From: Chryseobacterium sp. H1D6B
GTDB lineage: Bacteria; Bacteroidota; Bacteroidia; Flavobacteriales; Weeksellaceae
DNA: 64,000 nt
Direction: 5' to 3'
Assembly (NCBI RefSeq): GCF_029892445.1
Contig: NZ_JARXVJ010000001.1
Location: 1,736,001-1,800,000, forward strand
Shown: in pieces, positions 52,495 through 60,145 of the stretch
How positions within the stretch are numbered: position 1 is the stretch's first letter
Layout of the letters: every line of letters begins with the position of its first letter
The notes under the pieces: generated by a model
What the model saw: the letters and a program-made list of their open reading frames with translations, nothing else
The model's database searches: none
What the model was told of the DNA's origin: nothing
Program-made: the position numbers and the translations under genes

Positions 52495-52510
52495 CTGTGT
52501 AAGGTTTATG

Positions 52511-52518
52511 CAAATTTA
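52511..52518 (-). promoter_or_regulatory. Candidate -7 box (TAAATTTG) of the wzm-wzt operon
   Basis: Minus-strand TAAATTTG lies 16 nt upstream of the wzm ATG and downstream of the rmlA terminator, consistent with an independent transcript. No -33 TTG is seen. Confidence 0.45.
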
Positions 52519-52614
52519 TGATAATTAATTTATCTAATATTTTCATTTATTGTGAATTCTTCTTCATAATCACAATTAAATAACAACTAAGATATTAATA
52601 TTTGTTATTATAAA

Positions 52615-52645
52615 CAAAAACTATTGACTATAAAGCCAATAGTTT
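52615..52645 (-). terminator. Rho-independent terminator after rmlA
   Basis: AAACTATTGACT / AGCCAATAGTTT (52618-52629 and 52634-52645) forms a 12-bp stem with one G-T pair and an ATAA loop, followed on the minus strand by TTTTTG-rich sequence. It separates the ugd-to-rmlA group from wzm. Confidence 0.7.
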
Positions 52646-52679
52646 ATTGTTTTTATGTATTATAGTTAAAATCAGGTTA

Positions 52680-53543
52680 TTATTTATGGACTAGTTTTTT
52701 TAAATACTCACCATAACCGCTTTTCCCATATTTTACAGCCGTTTCCAGCAGTTTTTCTTCATTAATAAATTTATTTCTGAATGCAATTTCTTCGATGCAG
52801 CCGATTTTGAAGCCTTGTCTTTTTTCAATAACGCTTACAAATTCAGAAGCATCATGAAGGGAGTCAAAAGTTCCCGTATCCAGCCAGGCGGTTCCTCTAT
52901 CTAAAACGCCGACTTCAAGTCTTCCTTTGCTCAAATAAACGTTATTTACGTCTGTGATTTCCAGCTCTCCTCTTGGTGACGGCTGTATATTTTTAGCAAT
53001 TTCTACCACTTCATTGTCGTAAAAATAGAGTCCGGGAACAGCATAATTAGATTTCGGACTTAAAGGTTTTTCTTCTATAGATACTGCTTTAAAGTCTTTA
53101 TCAAATTCTACAACCCCATATCTTTCCGGATCAGAAACGTGATAAGCAAACACAACCCCTCCATTAGGATTTGTTTTATTTTTAAGTAATGTTCCCATTT
53201 CAGAGCCATAGAAAATATTATCTCCCAGAACTAAAGCAGCAGAATCATTACCGATAAACTGATCCCCTAAAATGAAAGCCTGGGCTAAACCGTCCGGGCT
53301 GGGCTGTATTACGTATTCTATGTTACAGCCTATTTGTGAGCCGTCTCCTAAAAGTTTAATGAAACCTTCCTGGTCATGCGGTGTGGTAATAATAAGGATG
53401 TCTTTAATACCTGCCAGAAGCAGGGTAGAAAGAGGGTAATAAATCATCGGTTTGTCATAAACCGGCATCAATTGTTTGCTTACTGCAATTGTAAGCGGAT
53501 AAAGCCTTGTTCCGGAACCTCCGGCGAGAATGATACCTTTCAT
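52680..53543 (-). CDS. rmlA: Glucose-1-phosphate thymidylyltransferase
   Basis: This 287-aa enzyme forms dTDP-glucose from dTTP and glucose-1-phosphate. The N-terminal nucleotide-binding loop is [11 protein letters not shown] (8-18), and [20 protein letters not shown] follows. LGDNIFYG (about 108-115), [16 protein letters not shown] and [15 protein letters not shown] are the remaining RmlA signatures. rmlB lies 12 nt upstream. No rmlC or rmlD is present in the window. Confidence 0.96.
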   Translation of the reverse strand: MKGIILAGGSGTRLYPLTIAVSKQLMPVYDKPMIYYPLSTLLLAGIKDILIITTPHDQEGFIKLLGDGSQIGCNIEYVIQPSPDGLAQAFILGDQFIGNDSAALVLGDNIFYGSEMGTLLKNKTNPNGGVVFAYHVSDPERYGVVEFDKDFKAVSIEEKPLSPKSNYAVPGLYFYDNEVVEIAKNIQPSPRGELEITDVNNVYLSKGRLEVGVLDRGTAWLDTGTFDSLHDASEFVSVIEKRQGFKIGCIEEIAFRNKFINEEKLLETAVKYGKSGYGEYLKKLVHK

Positions 53544-53555
53544 TGTGTGTTTTTA

Positions 53556-54635
53556 TTAGTTATACTGTTTTTCGTAGTATGATTGATAATCTCCGCTGGT
53601 GATATTCTCAAGCCATTCCTTATTTTCCAGATACCAGTCGATGGTTTTTCCGAGTCCTTCTTCAAAAGTTACAGACGGTTTCCATCCAAGATCCTGGCTC
53701 AGTTTTGTAGCATCAATAGCATAACGTTTGTCGTGCCCAGGTCTGTCCTTTACAAAAGTGATTAGTTTTTCTGAATGACCTTCAGGCTTTCCTAATTTAG
53801 CGTCCATCTGTTTGATCAGTTCTTTTACTAAGTCAATATTCTGCCATTCATTAAAACCTCCGATATTGTAAGTTTCTCCGGTTTTGGCATCATTGAATAT
53901 TTGATGAATAGCTTTTGCATGATCAATTACAAATAACCAGTCTCTTGTATATTTTCCATCGCCGTAAATGGGCAGGGGTCTCTCGTTAATAATATTTGAA
54001 ATACAAAGCGGAATTAGCTTTTCCGGGAAATGATTCGGGCCGTAATTGTTTGAACAGTTTGAAACAATAAAAGGCATTCCATAAGTGTTTCCGTAAGCTC
54101 TCACTAAGTGGTCTGAAGCCGCTTTAGAGGCTGAATAGGGAGATTGAGGATCATAAGAAGTTGTTTCTAAGAAAAATCCTGTTTCTCCTAAACTTCCATA
54201 CACTTCATCTGTAGAAACGTGATAGAACAAGTTCTTTCTTGGCTCATTCGGAAATCTGCCGTGGGTATGGTGCGGATTCAAAGTCCAAAATTCCTTACAT
54301 AAATTAAGAAGATTAGCCGTACCGTTTACATTGGTATTAATAAAAGCCATTGGATCCGTAATACTTCTGTCAACATGACTTTCTGCAGCCAGGTGGATTA
54401 CCGCATCCGGGTTATATTTTTCAAATACTTTTCTTAGTTCTTCAGGTTCTGTGATGTCTGCTTTTTCAAAAACGTAATTAGGTTCATTCTCGATATCTTT
54501 TAAATTTTCAAGATTTCCTGCATAGGTTAAAGCATCAAGATTGATAATTGTGGTGTTTGGATTGTTTTTTACAAACTCTCTTACGACGTGTGAGCCAATA
54601 AATCCTGCTCCTCCGGTAATAATTATATTTTTCAT
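53556..54635 (-). CDS. rmlB: dTDP-glucose 4,6-dehydratase
   Basis: This 359-aa extended SDR enzyme makes dTDP-4-keto-6-deoxyglucose. Rossmann motif GGAGFIGS is at 8-15, the TDE triad at T142-D143-E144 (HVSTDEVYGSL), and Y167/K171 in SPYSASKAASDH. AAESHVDRSI and RDWLFVIDHAKAI confirm RmlB. Its product is the branch point used by the FdtA-type cupins downstream. It overlaps the upstream membrane protein gene by 4 nt. Confidence 0.96.
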   Translation of the reverse strand: MKNIIITGGAGFIGSHVVREFVKNNPNTTIINLDALTYAGNLENLKDIENEPNYVFEKADITEPEELRKVFEKYNPDAVIHLAAESHVDRSITDPMAFINTNVNGTANLLNLCKEFWTLNPHHTHGRFPNEPRKNLFYHVSTDEVYGSLGETGFFLETTSYDPQSPYSASKAASDHLVRAYGNTYGMPFIVSNCSNNYGPNHFPEKLIPLCISNIINERPLPIYGDGKYTRDWLFVIDHAKAIHQIFNDAKTGETYNIGGFNEWQNIDLVKELIKQMDAKLGKPEGHSEKLITFVKDRPGHDKRYAIDATKLSQDLGWKPSVTFEEGLGKTIDWYLENKEWLENITSGDYQSYYEKQYN

Positions 54636-55894
54636 TTTAATGTTTTGAAAAAAAAGTTAAGTGTCAAAGATATTAAAAGTATTAATAATAAAAGAAACGG
54701 GCAATACCAAATGAAAAAATCAACATGGGTATGGATATGTGCATGTTCTTTAAATAAGATAAACCAACTGAATGGTGCTGCAATAGAAAACCATGTTACT
54801 GCGATTAGTCTTTTTTCGATTTTCTTTTTATATAAAATATAAGAACATACTGCGCCTATTCCAATAATAACGGCAAATGGAAACTTAATTCCCAAAATAT
54901 TTTCATTAATGAAAGAATTCCCCAGATATCGGGTAATTATATCTACATGGAATTTTTTTAAGATATTGAGATGATTAGATGTTCCTTCATAAAAATATTC
55001 ACCACTGGATCTTCTTGTGTAAGCATTAGTAAGGTGGGCAATCCCATCTTTGAAATTTCCGGTTAAAAGCTTGAATTGATACAGCTGAAATAAAATAGCT
55101 AGTATAAACGGAATAATTACAATCAAAAAATGCCTTCCAATGAATTTGTAATAAAATGAAAGCTTATTTTCAAATAAATAGTAGATGTATGGGATTGATG
55201 ATGAAATTAAAAAGACTGTGATAAATTCAAATCCCGTAAACCAAAATTTAACAAAAAATAAAAATGAGAATACAGTGATGTACTTTTTTATACTTTGTTT
55301 TTTATTTCGTTCGAAAAAGAATAAGCCATATACAAAAGGAAGAAAATAAACCCAATTGCACCACCATGTGCTTTTTCCATACAAAAATATCCAGTAGTTA
55401 GGGATAATCAGAATAAAACAAGTTACAGCCGTTGCAATTCCGAATTTTCTTTTAATCCAGACCAGAAATAAAGTCAGGAGAATACTTAATGATAAGGAAT
55501 TAAATATTCTGAAGATCAAAATATTTATTTTATTATCCAGATTAAAAGCTTTTTCAAAAATGCTGTAGAGTATGGCCTGCCCTCCTATTTGGGACTTATA
55601 AGCATCGTATGAATATTTGGCAGGAACCTCGTTGTTGATGTATTTATCGTAAGATTTTTTTCCTATAACCGTTCTTGGCGCATTACTCTTTTCATAGTAA
55701 TAAGTTCCTGTAAATCCTCCGTCTTCTAATATCGAGCCGTGTTTGGAATTCAATAGTTTTCCTATAACCAATGTTTCAGATACCTCAATTTTACTGTATT
55801 CAAATCTTTCTTGAGGGATAAGATGAAATGAATTAAACTGGGTGTTAAGGAAAAATAGAACGGCAAAAAGAAGAAAAATAAATTTTTCTTTCAT
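54632..55894 (-). CDS. Polytopic membrane protein of unknown function, possible GT-C-like or GtrC-like
   Basis: ATG 55892-55894 gives 420 residues; a longer frame overlaps the upstream gene by 44 nt. An N-terminal membrane segment precedes a ~90-residue periplasmic loop (NSKHGSILEDGGFTGTYYYEKSNAPRTV), then about nine further membrane spans with aromatic-rich loops (KSTWWCNWVYFLPFVYG). This topology fits membrane glycosyltransferases of the GtrC type. The DPM1-like gene 4 nt upstream supports that idea, but no family motif is certain. Confidence 0.7.
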   Translation of the reverse strand: MKEKFIFLLFAVLFFLNTQFNSFHLIPQERFEYSKIEVSETLVIGKLLNSKHGSILEDGGFTGTYYYEKSNAPRTVIGKKSYDKYINNEVPAKYSYDAYKSQIGGQAILYSIFEKAFNLDNKINILIFRIFNSLSLSILLTLFLVWIKRKFGIATAVTCFILIIPNYWIFLYGKSTWWCNWVYFLPFVYGLFFFERNKKQSIKKYITVFSFLFFVKFWFTGFEFITVFLISSSIPYIYYLFENKLSFYYKFIGRHFLIVIIPFILAILFQLYQFKLLTGNFKDGIAHLTNAYTRRSSGEYFYEGTSNHLNILKKFHVDIITRYLGNSFINENILGIKFPFAVIIGIGAVCSYILYKKKIEKRLIAVTWFSIAAPFSWFILFKEHAHIHTHVDFFIWYCPFLLLLILLISLTLNFFFKTLK

Positions 55895-55898
55895 GTCA

Positions 55899-56822
55899 TC
55901 ATTTTGTGTTGTTATAACGTACTTTAAAATTCTTTCCTTCAATAATACTTATGTTATCTAAAATAAGACCTGTAGCAAAAGAAAGCAGTGCCACGATAAT
56001 CAGCATGATAGAGAATATCAGAGTTGGTACTTTATAAACATAGCTGTATTCAAAATATTCTTTTACAGGAATGATCATAAATAAAAGGCCCAAAATAAAA
56101 AGAATAAGAGATACACTGCCAAAAAATAAAAGAGGCTTGTATAATCTTACCAGATTGAAGAAAAGTTTGATGACTTTAAATCCGTCTGTAAATGTGTTTA
56201 ATTTTGAAACACTTCCTTCAGGGCGGTCTCTGTATTGTATTGAATATTCTTCAATGTTCAAACCGTAATGAAGAGCATAGATGGAAAGGTCAGTTTCAAG
56301 TTCAAATCCTTTTATAGAACTTGAATAATTTTTTACAAACTTTCTTGAAAATATTCTATAGCCGGATAAAATGTCCTTTAGTTCAGAACCGAAAAAAACA
56401 TTGATGAGGTTTCTTACCAGGCTGTTTCCAAAATTATGGAATGCTCTCTTGTTTTCATTCTTGTAGCTTTGATTAGAAAGCCTGTCTCCTACGAGCATAT
56501 CGCAGTTGTTCTCAACGAACTTATTAACCATTTCATTGATGCAGTCTACAGGATAGGTGTCGTCACCGTCAATCATAATGTATAGATCTGCATCTATTTC
56601 CCGGAACATTTTGAAGACCACATTGGCCTTTCCTTGTTTTTTCTCCCGATGTACTACTGCTCCTGCTTCTTTTGCAATCGCTATAGTGCCGTCCGTCGAA
56701 TTATTATCATAAACAAAAATTTCAGCATTTGGAAGGGATACTTTGAAATCTTCTACTACTTTCCTGATTGTTAGGGCTTCGTTATAACAAGGAATTAGTA
56801 CAGCAATTTTATAAGTATTCAT
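55899..56822 (-). CDS. Polyprenyl-phosphate sugar transferase-like GT2 (DPM1/GtrB-like)
   Basis: The 307-aa product has VLIPCYNEALTIRKVV, YDNNSTDGT (about 38-46), DGDDTYP (85-91) and a GYRIFSRKFVK motif. Two C-terminal membrane segments lie at about 228-252 and 268-292. These are features of enzymes that load a sugar onto polyprenyl phosphate on the cytoplasmic face. The adjacent 420-aa membrane protein could use the lipid-linked sugar outside. No flippase of the GtrA type is seen. Confidence 0.87.
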   Translation of the reverse strand: MNTYKIAVLIPCYNEALTIRKVVEDFKVSLPNAEIFVYDNNSTDGTIAIAKEAGAVVHREKKQGKANVVFKMFREIDADLYIMIDGDDTYPVDCINEMVNKFVENNCDMLVGDRLSNQSYKNENKRAFHNFGNSLVRNLINVFFGSELKDILSGYRIFSRKFVKNYSSSIKGFELETDLSIYALHYGLNIEEYSIQYRDRPEGSVSKLNTFTDGFKVIKLFFNLVRLYKPLLFFGSVSLILFILGLLFMIIPVKEYFEYSYVYKVPTLIFSIMLIIVALLSFATGLILDNISIIEGKNFKVRYNNTK

Positions 56823-58135
56823 TAATTCGTTATTATTTTTCTTCCGATGCTTTTATAATAAAATCCATTTTGTTCAGGGATTTCCAGCGGATACATATTT
56901 CTTCCGTCGAAAATGACTTTATTTTTCATTTTTTCAGACATCAGGCTGAAATTTGGATTCTTGAACTCTGGCCATTCGGTTGCGATGAATAATGCGTCCG
57001 CACCTTCTAAAGCCTCATACATGCTTTTAGCGTATTGTATTTTATCACCGATTAATTTTTGTACATTCTTTTCGGCTACTGCGTCATAGGCTACAATCTT
57101 TGCTCCTTTTTTTAATAAAAGCTCAATGTTGTCTAAAGATGAAGCTTCACGGATATCATCGGTGTTAGCTTTGAAAGCCAGACCCCACATTGCGATTGTT
57201 TTTCCTTCAAGGTTTCCTCCAAAATATTTTTCTATTTCAGAAACCAAAATTACTTTTTGTGCTGTATTTACACTTTCAGTTGCTTCTAGAATCTGAAAAT
57301 TAAAATCTTCATTTTTCCCAGATTTTATTAATGCTTTAACATCTTTTGGAAAACAGCTGCCTCCATATCCGATTCCCGGGAATAAAAATCTATGGCCGAT
57401 TCTGTCATCGCTTCCCATTCCTAATCTTACCTTGTCTACATCAGCTCCTACTTTTTCACAGTAATTGGCGATTTCATTCATGAATGTAATTTTTACAGCC
57501 AGGAAAGAATTGGATGCATATTTAGTAAGCTCAGACGATTTTTCATCCATGAAAATAATTGGGATTCCTGTATTGGTAAACGGCTGGTAGATTTTAGCCA
57601 TAATGTCTTTTGCTTTTTCAGAACTTGATCCTACAACTACTCTTGCGGGATTCATAGAATCTTCAACAGCAAAACCTTCTCTTAGGAATTCGGGATTAGA
57701 AACGACGTCAAAAGGAATGCTGGTTTTAGAAGAGATAGCTTCTTTTACTCTGTCGGCAGTCCCTACCGGAACCGTACTTTTGTTAACAATGACTTTGTAT
57801 GCTGTCATCATTTCTCCAATACTATTGGCGACCTGCAAAACATAAGAAAGATCCGCTGAGCCGTCTTCTCCAGGAGGAGTAGGCAGAGCGAGGTATACAA
57901 CCTCACTTTTGTCCAGCGCTTCTTTTAGGTTAGTCGTAAAGAATAATCTTTCAGACTGGATGTTCCTAAGGAACATTTCTTCAAGGTTCGGCTCATAGAT
58001 GGGAACTACGCCGTTTTTCATACCTTCTACTTTTTTTTCATCAATGTCAACACAGTAAACTGAATTGCCAAGTTCTGCTAGGGTAGTTCCTGTAACTAAA
58101 CCTACATAACCTGTTCCTACAATTGTTATATTCAA
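56822..58135 (-). CDS. ugd: UDP-glucose 6-dehydrogenase
   Basis: This 437-aa NAD-dependent enzyme oxidises UDP-glucose to UDP-glucuronate. The NAD-binding GTGYVGLVTG is at 7-16, the catalytic cysteine is C261 in GYGGSCFPKD, and K206/K216-type residues lie in ELTKYASNSFLAVKITF. LAFKANTDDIREA marks the C-terminal UDP-binding domain. It leads the minus-strand polysaccharide locus with a TATTTTTG box at 58160-58167, and may supply the acid later amidated by the AsnB-like enzyme. Confidence 0.95.
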   Translation of the reverse strand: MNITIVGTGYVGLVTGTTLAELGNSVYCVDIDEKKVEGMKNGVVPIYEPNLEEMFLRNIQSERLFFTTNLKEALDKSEVVYLALPTPPGEDGSADLSYVLQVANSIGEMMTAYKVIVNKSTVPVGTADRVKEAISSKTSIPFDVVSNPEFLREGFAVEDSMNPARVVVGSSSEKAKDIMAKIYQPFTNTGIPIIFMDEKSSELTKYASNSFLAVKITFMNEIANYCEKVGADVDKVRLGMGSDDRIGHRFLFPGIGYGGSCFPKDVKALIKSGKNEDFNFQILEATESVNTAQKVILVSEIEKYFGGNLEGKTIAMWGLAFKANTDDIREASSLDNIELLLKKGAKIVAYDAVAEKNVQKLIGDKIQYAKSMYEALEGADALFIATEWPEFKNPNFSLMSEKMKNKVIFDGRNMYPLEIPEQNGFYYKSIGRKIITN

Positions 58136-58159
58136 AATGTATGTTTTTAAAATTCGTCA

Positions 58160-58167
58160 CAAAAATA
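58160..58167 (-). promoter_or_regulatory. Candidate -7 box (TATTTTTG) of the ugd operon
   Basis: Minus-strand TATTTTTG lies 24 nt upstream of the ugd ATG at 58135. A -33 TTG is not evident. Confidence 0.45.
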
Positions 58168-58240
58168 ATAAAAATACTGTCACGGTATTTTTTAATTTAT
58201 ATTAAATGAGCTTTAACTTATTTGTCTGATAATAAGATGA

Positions 58241-58272
58241 TTTTGCTTTTTTAGAAAAAAATTGTATATTTG
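58241..58272 (+). promoter_or_regulatory. Promoter of rimP-nusA-infB (TTTTG - 19 nt - TATATTTG)
   Basis: TTTTG (58241-58245) and TATATTTG (58265-58272) are separated by 19 nt, matching the Bacteroidota -33/-7 consensus better than any other site in the window. Confidence 0.75.
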
Positions 58273-58295
58273 CAATGGATTTACGGGAAAAAATG

Positions 58296-58324
58296 AGAAG
58301 GCTTCGGAAGAAAGCCTTTTTTCG
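58296..58324 (+). promoter_or_regulatory. Terminator-like hairpin in the rimP leader
   Basis: AAGGCTT (58298-58304) pairs with AAGCCTT (58312-58318) around a 7-nt loop, followed at once by TTTTTTCG. It lies between the promoter and the rimP ATG, so it could attenuate transcription of the operon. Confidence 0.6.
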
Positions 58325-58348
58325 TACAGGTAAACCAAGGTATAATTT

Positions 58349-58816
58349 ATGGAGTTTAGAAAAAAAATTGAAGCATTATTAAATGAGTTCCTGGAGACAA
58401 GAGCTGATTTGTTTCTTGTTGATTTGAAGTTTTCTTCAGGAGATGACATTACAGTGATTTTAGATGGTGATAACGGGGTTTCTCTGCAGGATTGTTTAGA
58501 TGCAAGCCGTGCAATAGAATTTAATATGGACCGTGAGGAGCATGACTTTAGCTTACAGGTCATGTCTGCTGGTTTAAGTGAGCCTTTATCTAATCCAAGA
58601 CAGTTTAATAAGAATATAGGAAGAGAAATAGAAGTTTTATTTGAAGATTCTTCTAAAATTGAAGGAGAATTGTCAAAAGTAGATGACGAAAAGATCACCC
58701 TTGTTTTACGGTACCGAAAACCAAAAGAAGTAGGAAAAGGTAAAGTAGATGTGGTAGAGGAAAAAGAAATTCCTTATGCAGCGATTAAAAAAGCTTTAGT
58801 AGTAATTAAATTTTAA
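58349..58816 (+). CDS. rimP: Ribosome maturation factor RimP
   Basis: The 155-aa product assists 30S subunit assembly. The N-terminal alpha/beta domain has FLVDLKFSSGDDITVILDGDNGVSLQDC (about 27-54), and the Sm-like C-terminal part contains VMSAGLSEPLSNPRQFNKNIG (about 72-92). Gene order rimP-nusA-infB is conserved widely in bacteria. The leader carries a terminator-like hairpin, and nusA follows 16 nt downstream. Confidence 0.95.
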   Translation: MEFRKKIEALLNEFLETRADLFLVDLKFSSGDDITVILDGDNGVSLQDCLDASRAIEFNMDREEHDFSLQVMSAGLSEPLSNPRQFNKNIGREIEVLFEDSSKIEGELSKVDDEKITLVLRYRKPKEVGKGKVDVVEEKEIPYAAIKKALVVIKF

Positions 58817-58832
58817 AAAGAAAAAAGAATAA

Positions 58833-60068
58833 ATGGATAATATAGCGTTGATTGAATCCTTTGGTGATTTTAAAGACGAAAAGGGGATCAGTAAAATTGA
58901 TCTTATGGCAATTATTGAGGATTCATTGAAAACTCTTCTAAGAAAGAGATTTGACTCTGATGATCATTTTGATGTCATTGTAAACCCGGATAAAGGAGAT
59001 TTTCAGATATTTTTAAATAAGACGATTGTAGAAGACCAAATGTCAGAAGATGATGATCTGGAAATCGAAATCTCTGAAGCGAAGAAAATAGACTCGACTT
59101 TTGAAGTTGGGGAAGAGTATACAATGGAAATTCCTGTTGCTCAGTTAGGAAGAAGAAATATTCTTACCTTGAAGCAGATTTTGGCTACAAAATTACAGGA
59201 GCATAACAACGCCATGTTGTATGAGCAGTTTAAAGATAGAATTGGAGAAATTGTAATAGGTGAAATCCACCATATTCGTCACAAACATGTTATTTTGCTT
59301 GATGATGAGGGGAATGAATTTATTTTACCAAAAGAAAATCAGATTTCATCGGACTTCTTTAAAAAAGGTGAAAATATCAGAGCTATTGTAGAAACAGTAG
59401 ACTTTAAAGGTTCTAAACCACAGATTATTATTTCCAGAACTGCACCTAAGTTCTTAGAAAAACTTTTAGAGCTGGAAATTCCTGAAATCCAAGACGGAAC
59501 TATTATTCTGAAAAAAGCAGTAAGAATTCCTGGAGAGAAGGCGAAAATTGCAGTAGATGCTTATGATGACAGAATTGATCCTGTTGGTGCTTGTGTGGGT
59601 GTTAAAGGTTCAAGGATTCATGGAGTTGTAAGAGAGTTGAGAAATGAAAACATCGATGTTATTCAGTGGTCTAAAAACCCTGAAATTTTGGTGAAGAGAG
59701 CTTTAGGAAATGTTACCATCAATAAAATTGAAATCAACGAGGCCGCTAATTATGCTTTAGTCTATACTCCTGTTGAAGAAATTTCTAAAGTAATCGGTAA
59801 GCAGGGACAGAATATCAGACTGGCTTCTTGGCTTACAGGATATGAAATTGATGTATATAGAGAAGCTAGCGAAGATGACGATGTTGATTTGAGAGAATTT
59901 AATGACGATATCGAGCAGTGGATTTTGGATGAATTTAAGAAAGTAGGTCTTACTACTGCGAAATCAGTATTAGATAAAGAGACGGAAAGCCTTTTAAATA
60001 TGGTAGACTTGGAAGAGGAAACTATTGAAGATGTAAAACGTATCCTAAGAGAAGAATTCGAAGATTAA
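58833..60068 (+). CDS. nusA: Transcription termination/antitermination factor NusA
   Basis: The 411-aa product binds RNA polymerase and nascent RNA. The N-terminal polymerase-binding domain (about 1-120) is followed by an S1 domain (about 130-200, GEIVIGEIHHIRHKHVIL) and two KH domains (about 225-345, GACVGVKGSRIHGVVREL and ISKVIGKQGQNIRLASWL). It lacks the acidic repeats that extend E. coli NusA, as is usual in Bacteroidota. NusA could regulate its own operon through the leader hairpin, an inference. Confidence 0.96.
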   Translation: MDNIALIESFGDFKDEKGISKIDLMAIIEDSLKTLLRKRFDSDDHFDVIVNPDKGDFQIFLNKTIVEDQMSEDDDLEIEISEAKKIDSTFEVGEEYTMEIPVAQLGRRNILTLKQILATKLQEHNNAMLYEQFKDRIGEIVIGEIHHIRHKHVILLDDEGNEFILPKENQISSDFFKKGENIRAIVETVDFKGSKPQIIISRTAPKFLEKLLELEIPEIQDGTIILKKAVRIPGEKAKIAVDAYDDRIDPVGACVGVKGSRIHGVVRELRNENIDVIQWSKNPEILVKRALGNVTINKIEINEAANYALVYTPVEEISKVIGKQGQNIRLASWLTGYEIDVYREASEDDDVDLREFNDDIEQWILDEFKKVGLTTAKSVLDKETESLLNMVDLEEETIEDVKRILREEFED

Positions 60069-60145
60069 GATTTTTAAATAAATTTTAATAAATAGTAAAA
60101 AAGAATACTTTAATTTTAAAGATTAAAAAACAGTAAATAATATAG

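Noticed and set aside
55895..55942. N-terminal extension of the 420-aa membrane protein
   Set aside because: It would overlap the upstream gene by 44 nt, and the added residues precede a normal hydrophobic start.
58213..58698. 161-codon minus-strand open frame opposite rimP
   Set aside because: It covers the rimP promoter, leader and coding region on the other strand and shows no protein-family features.
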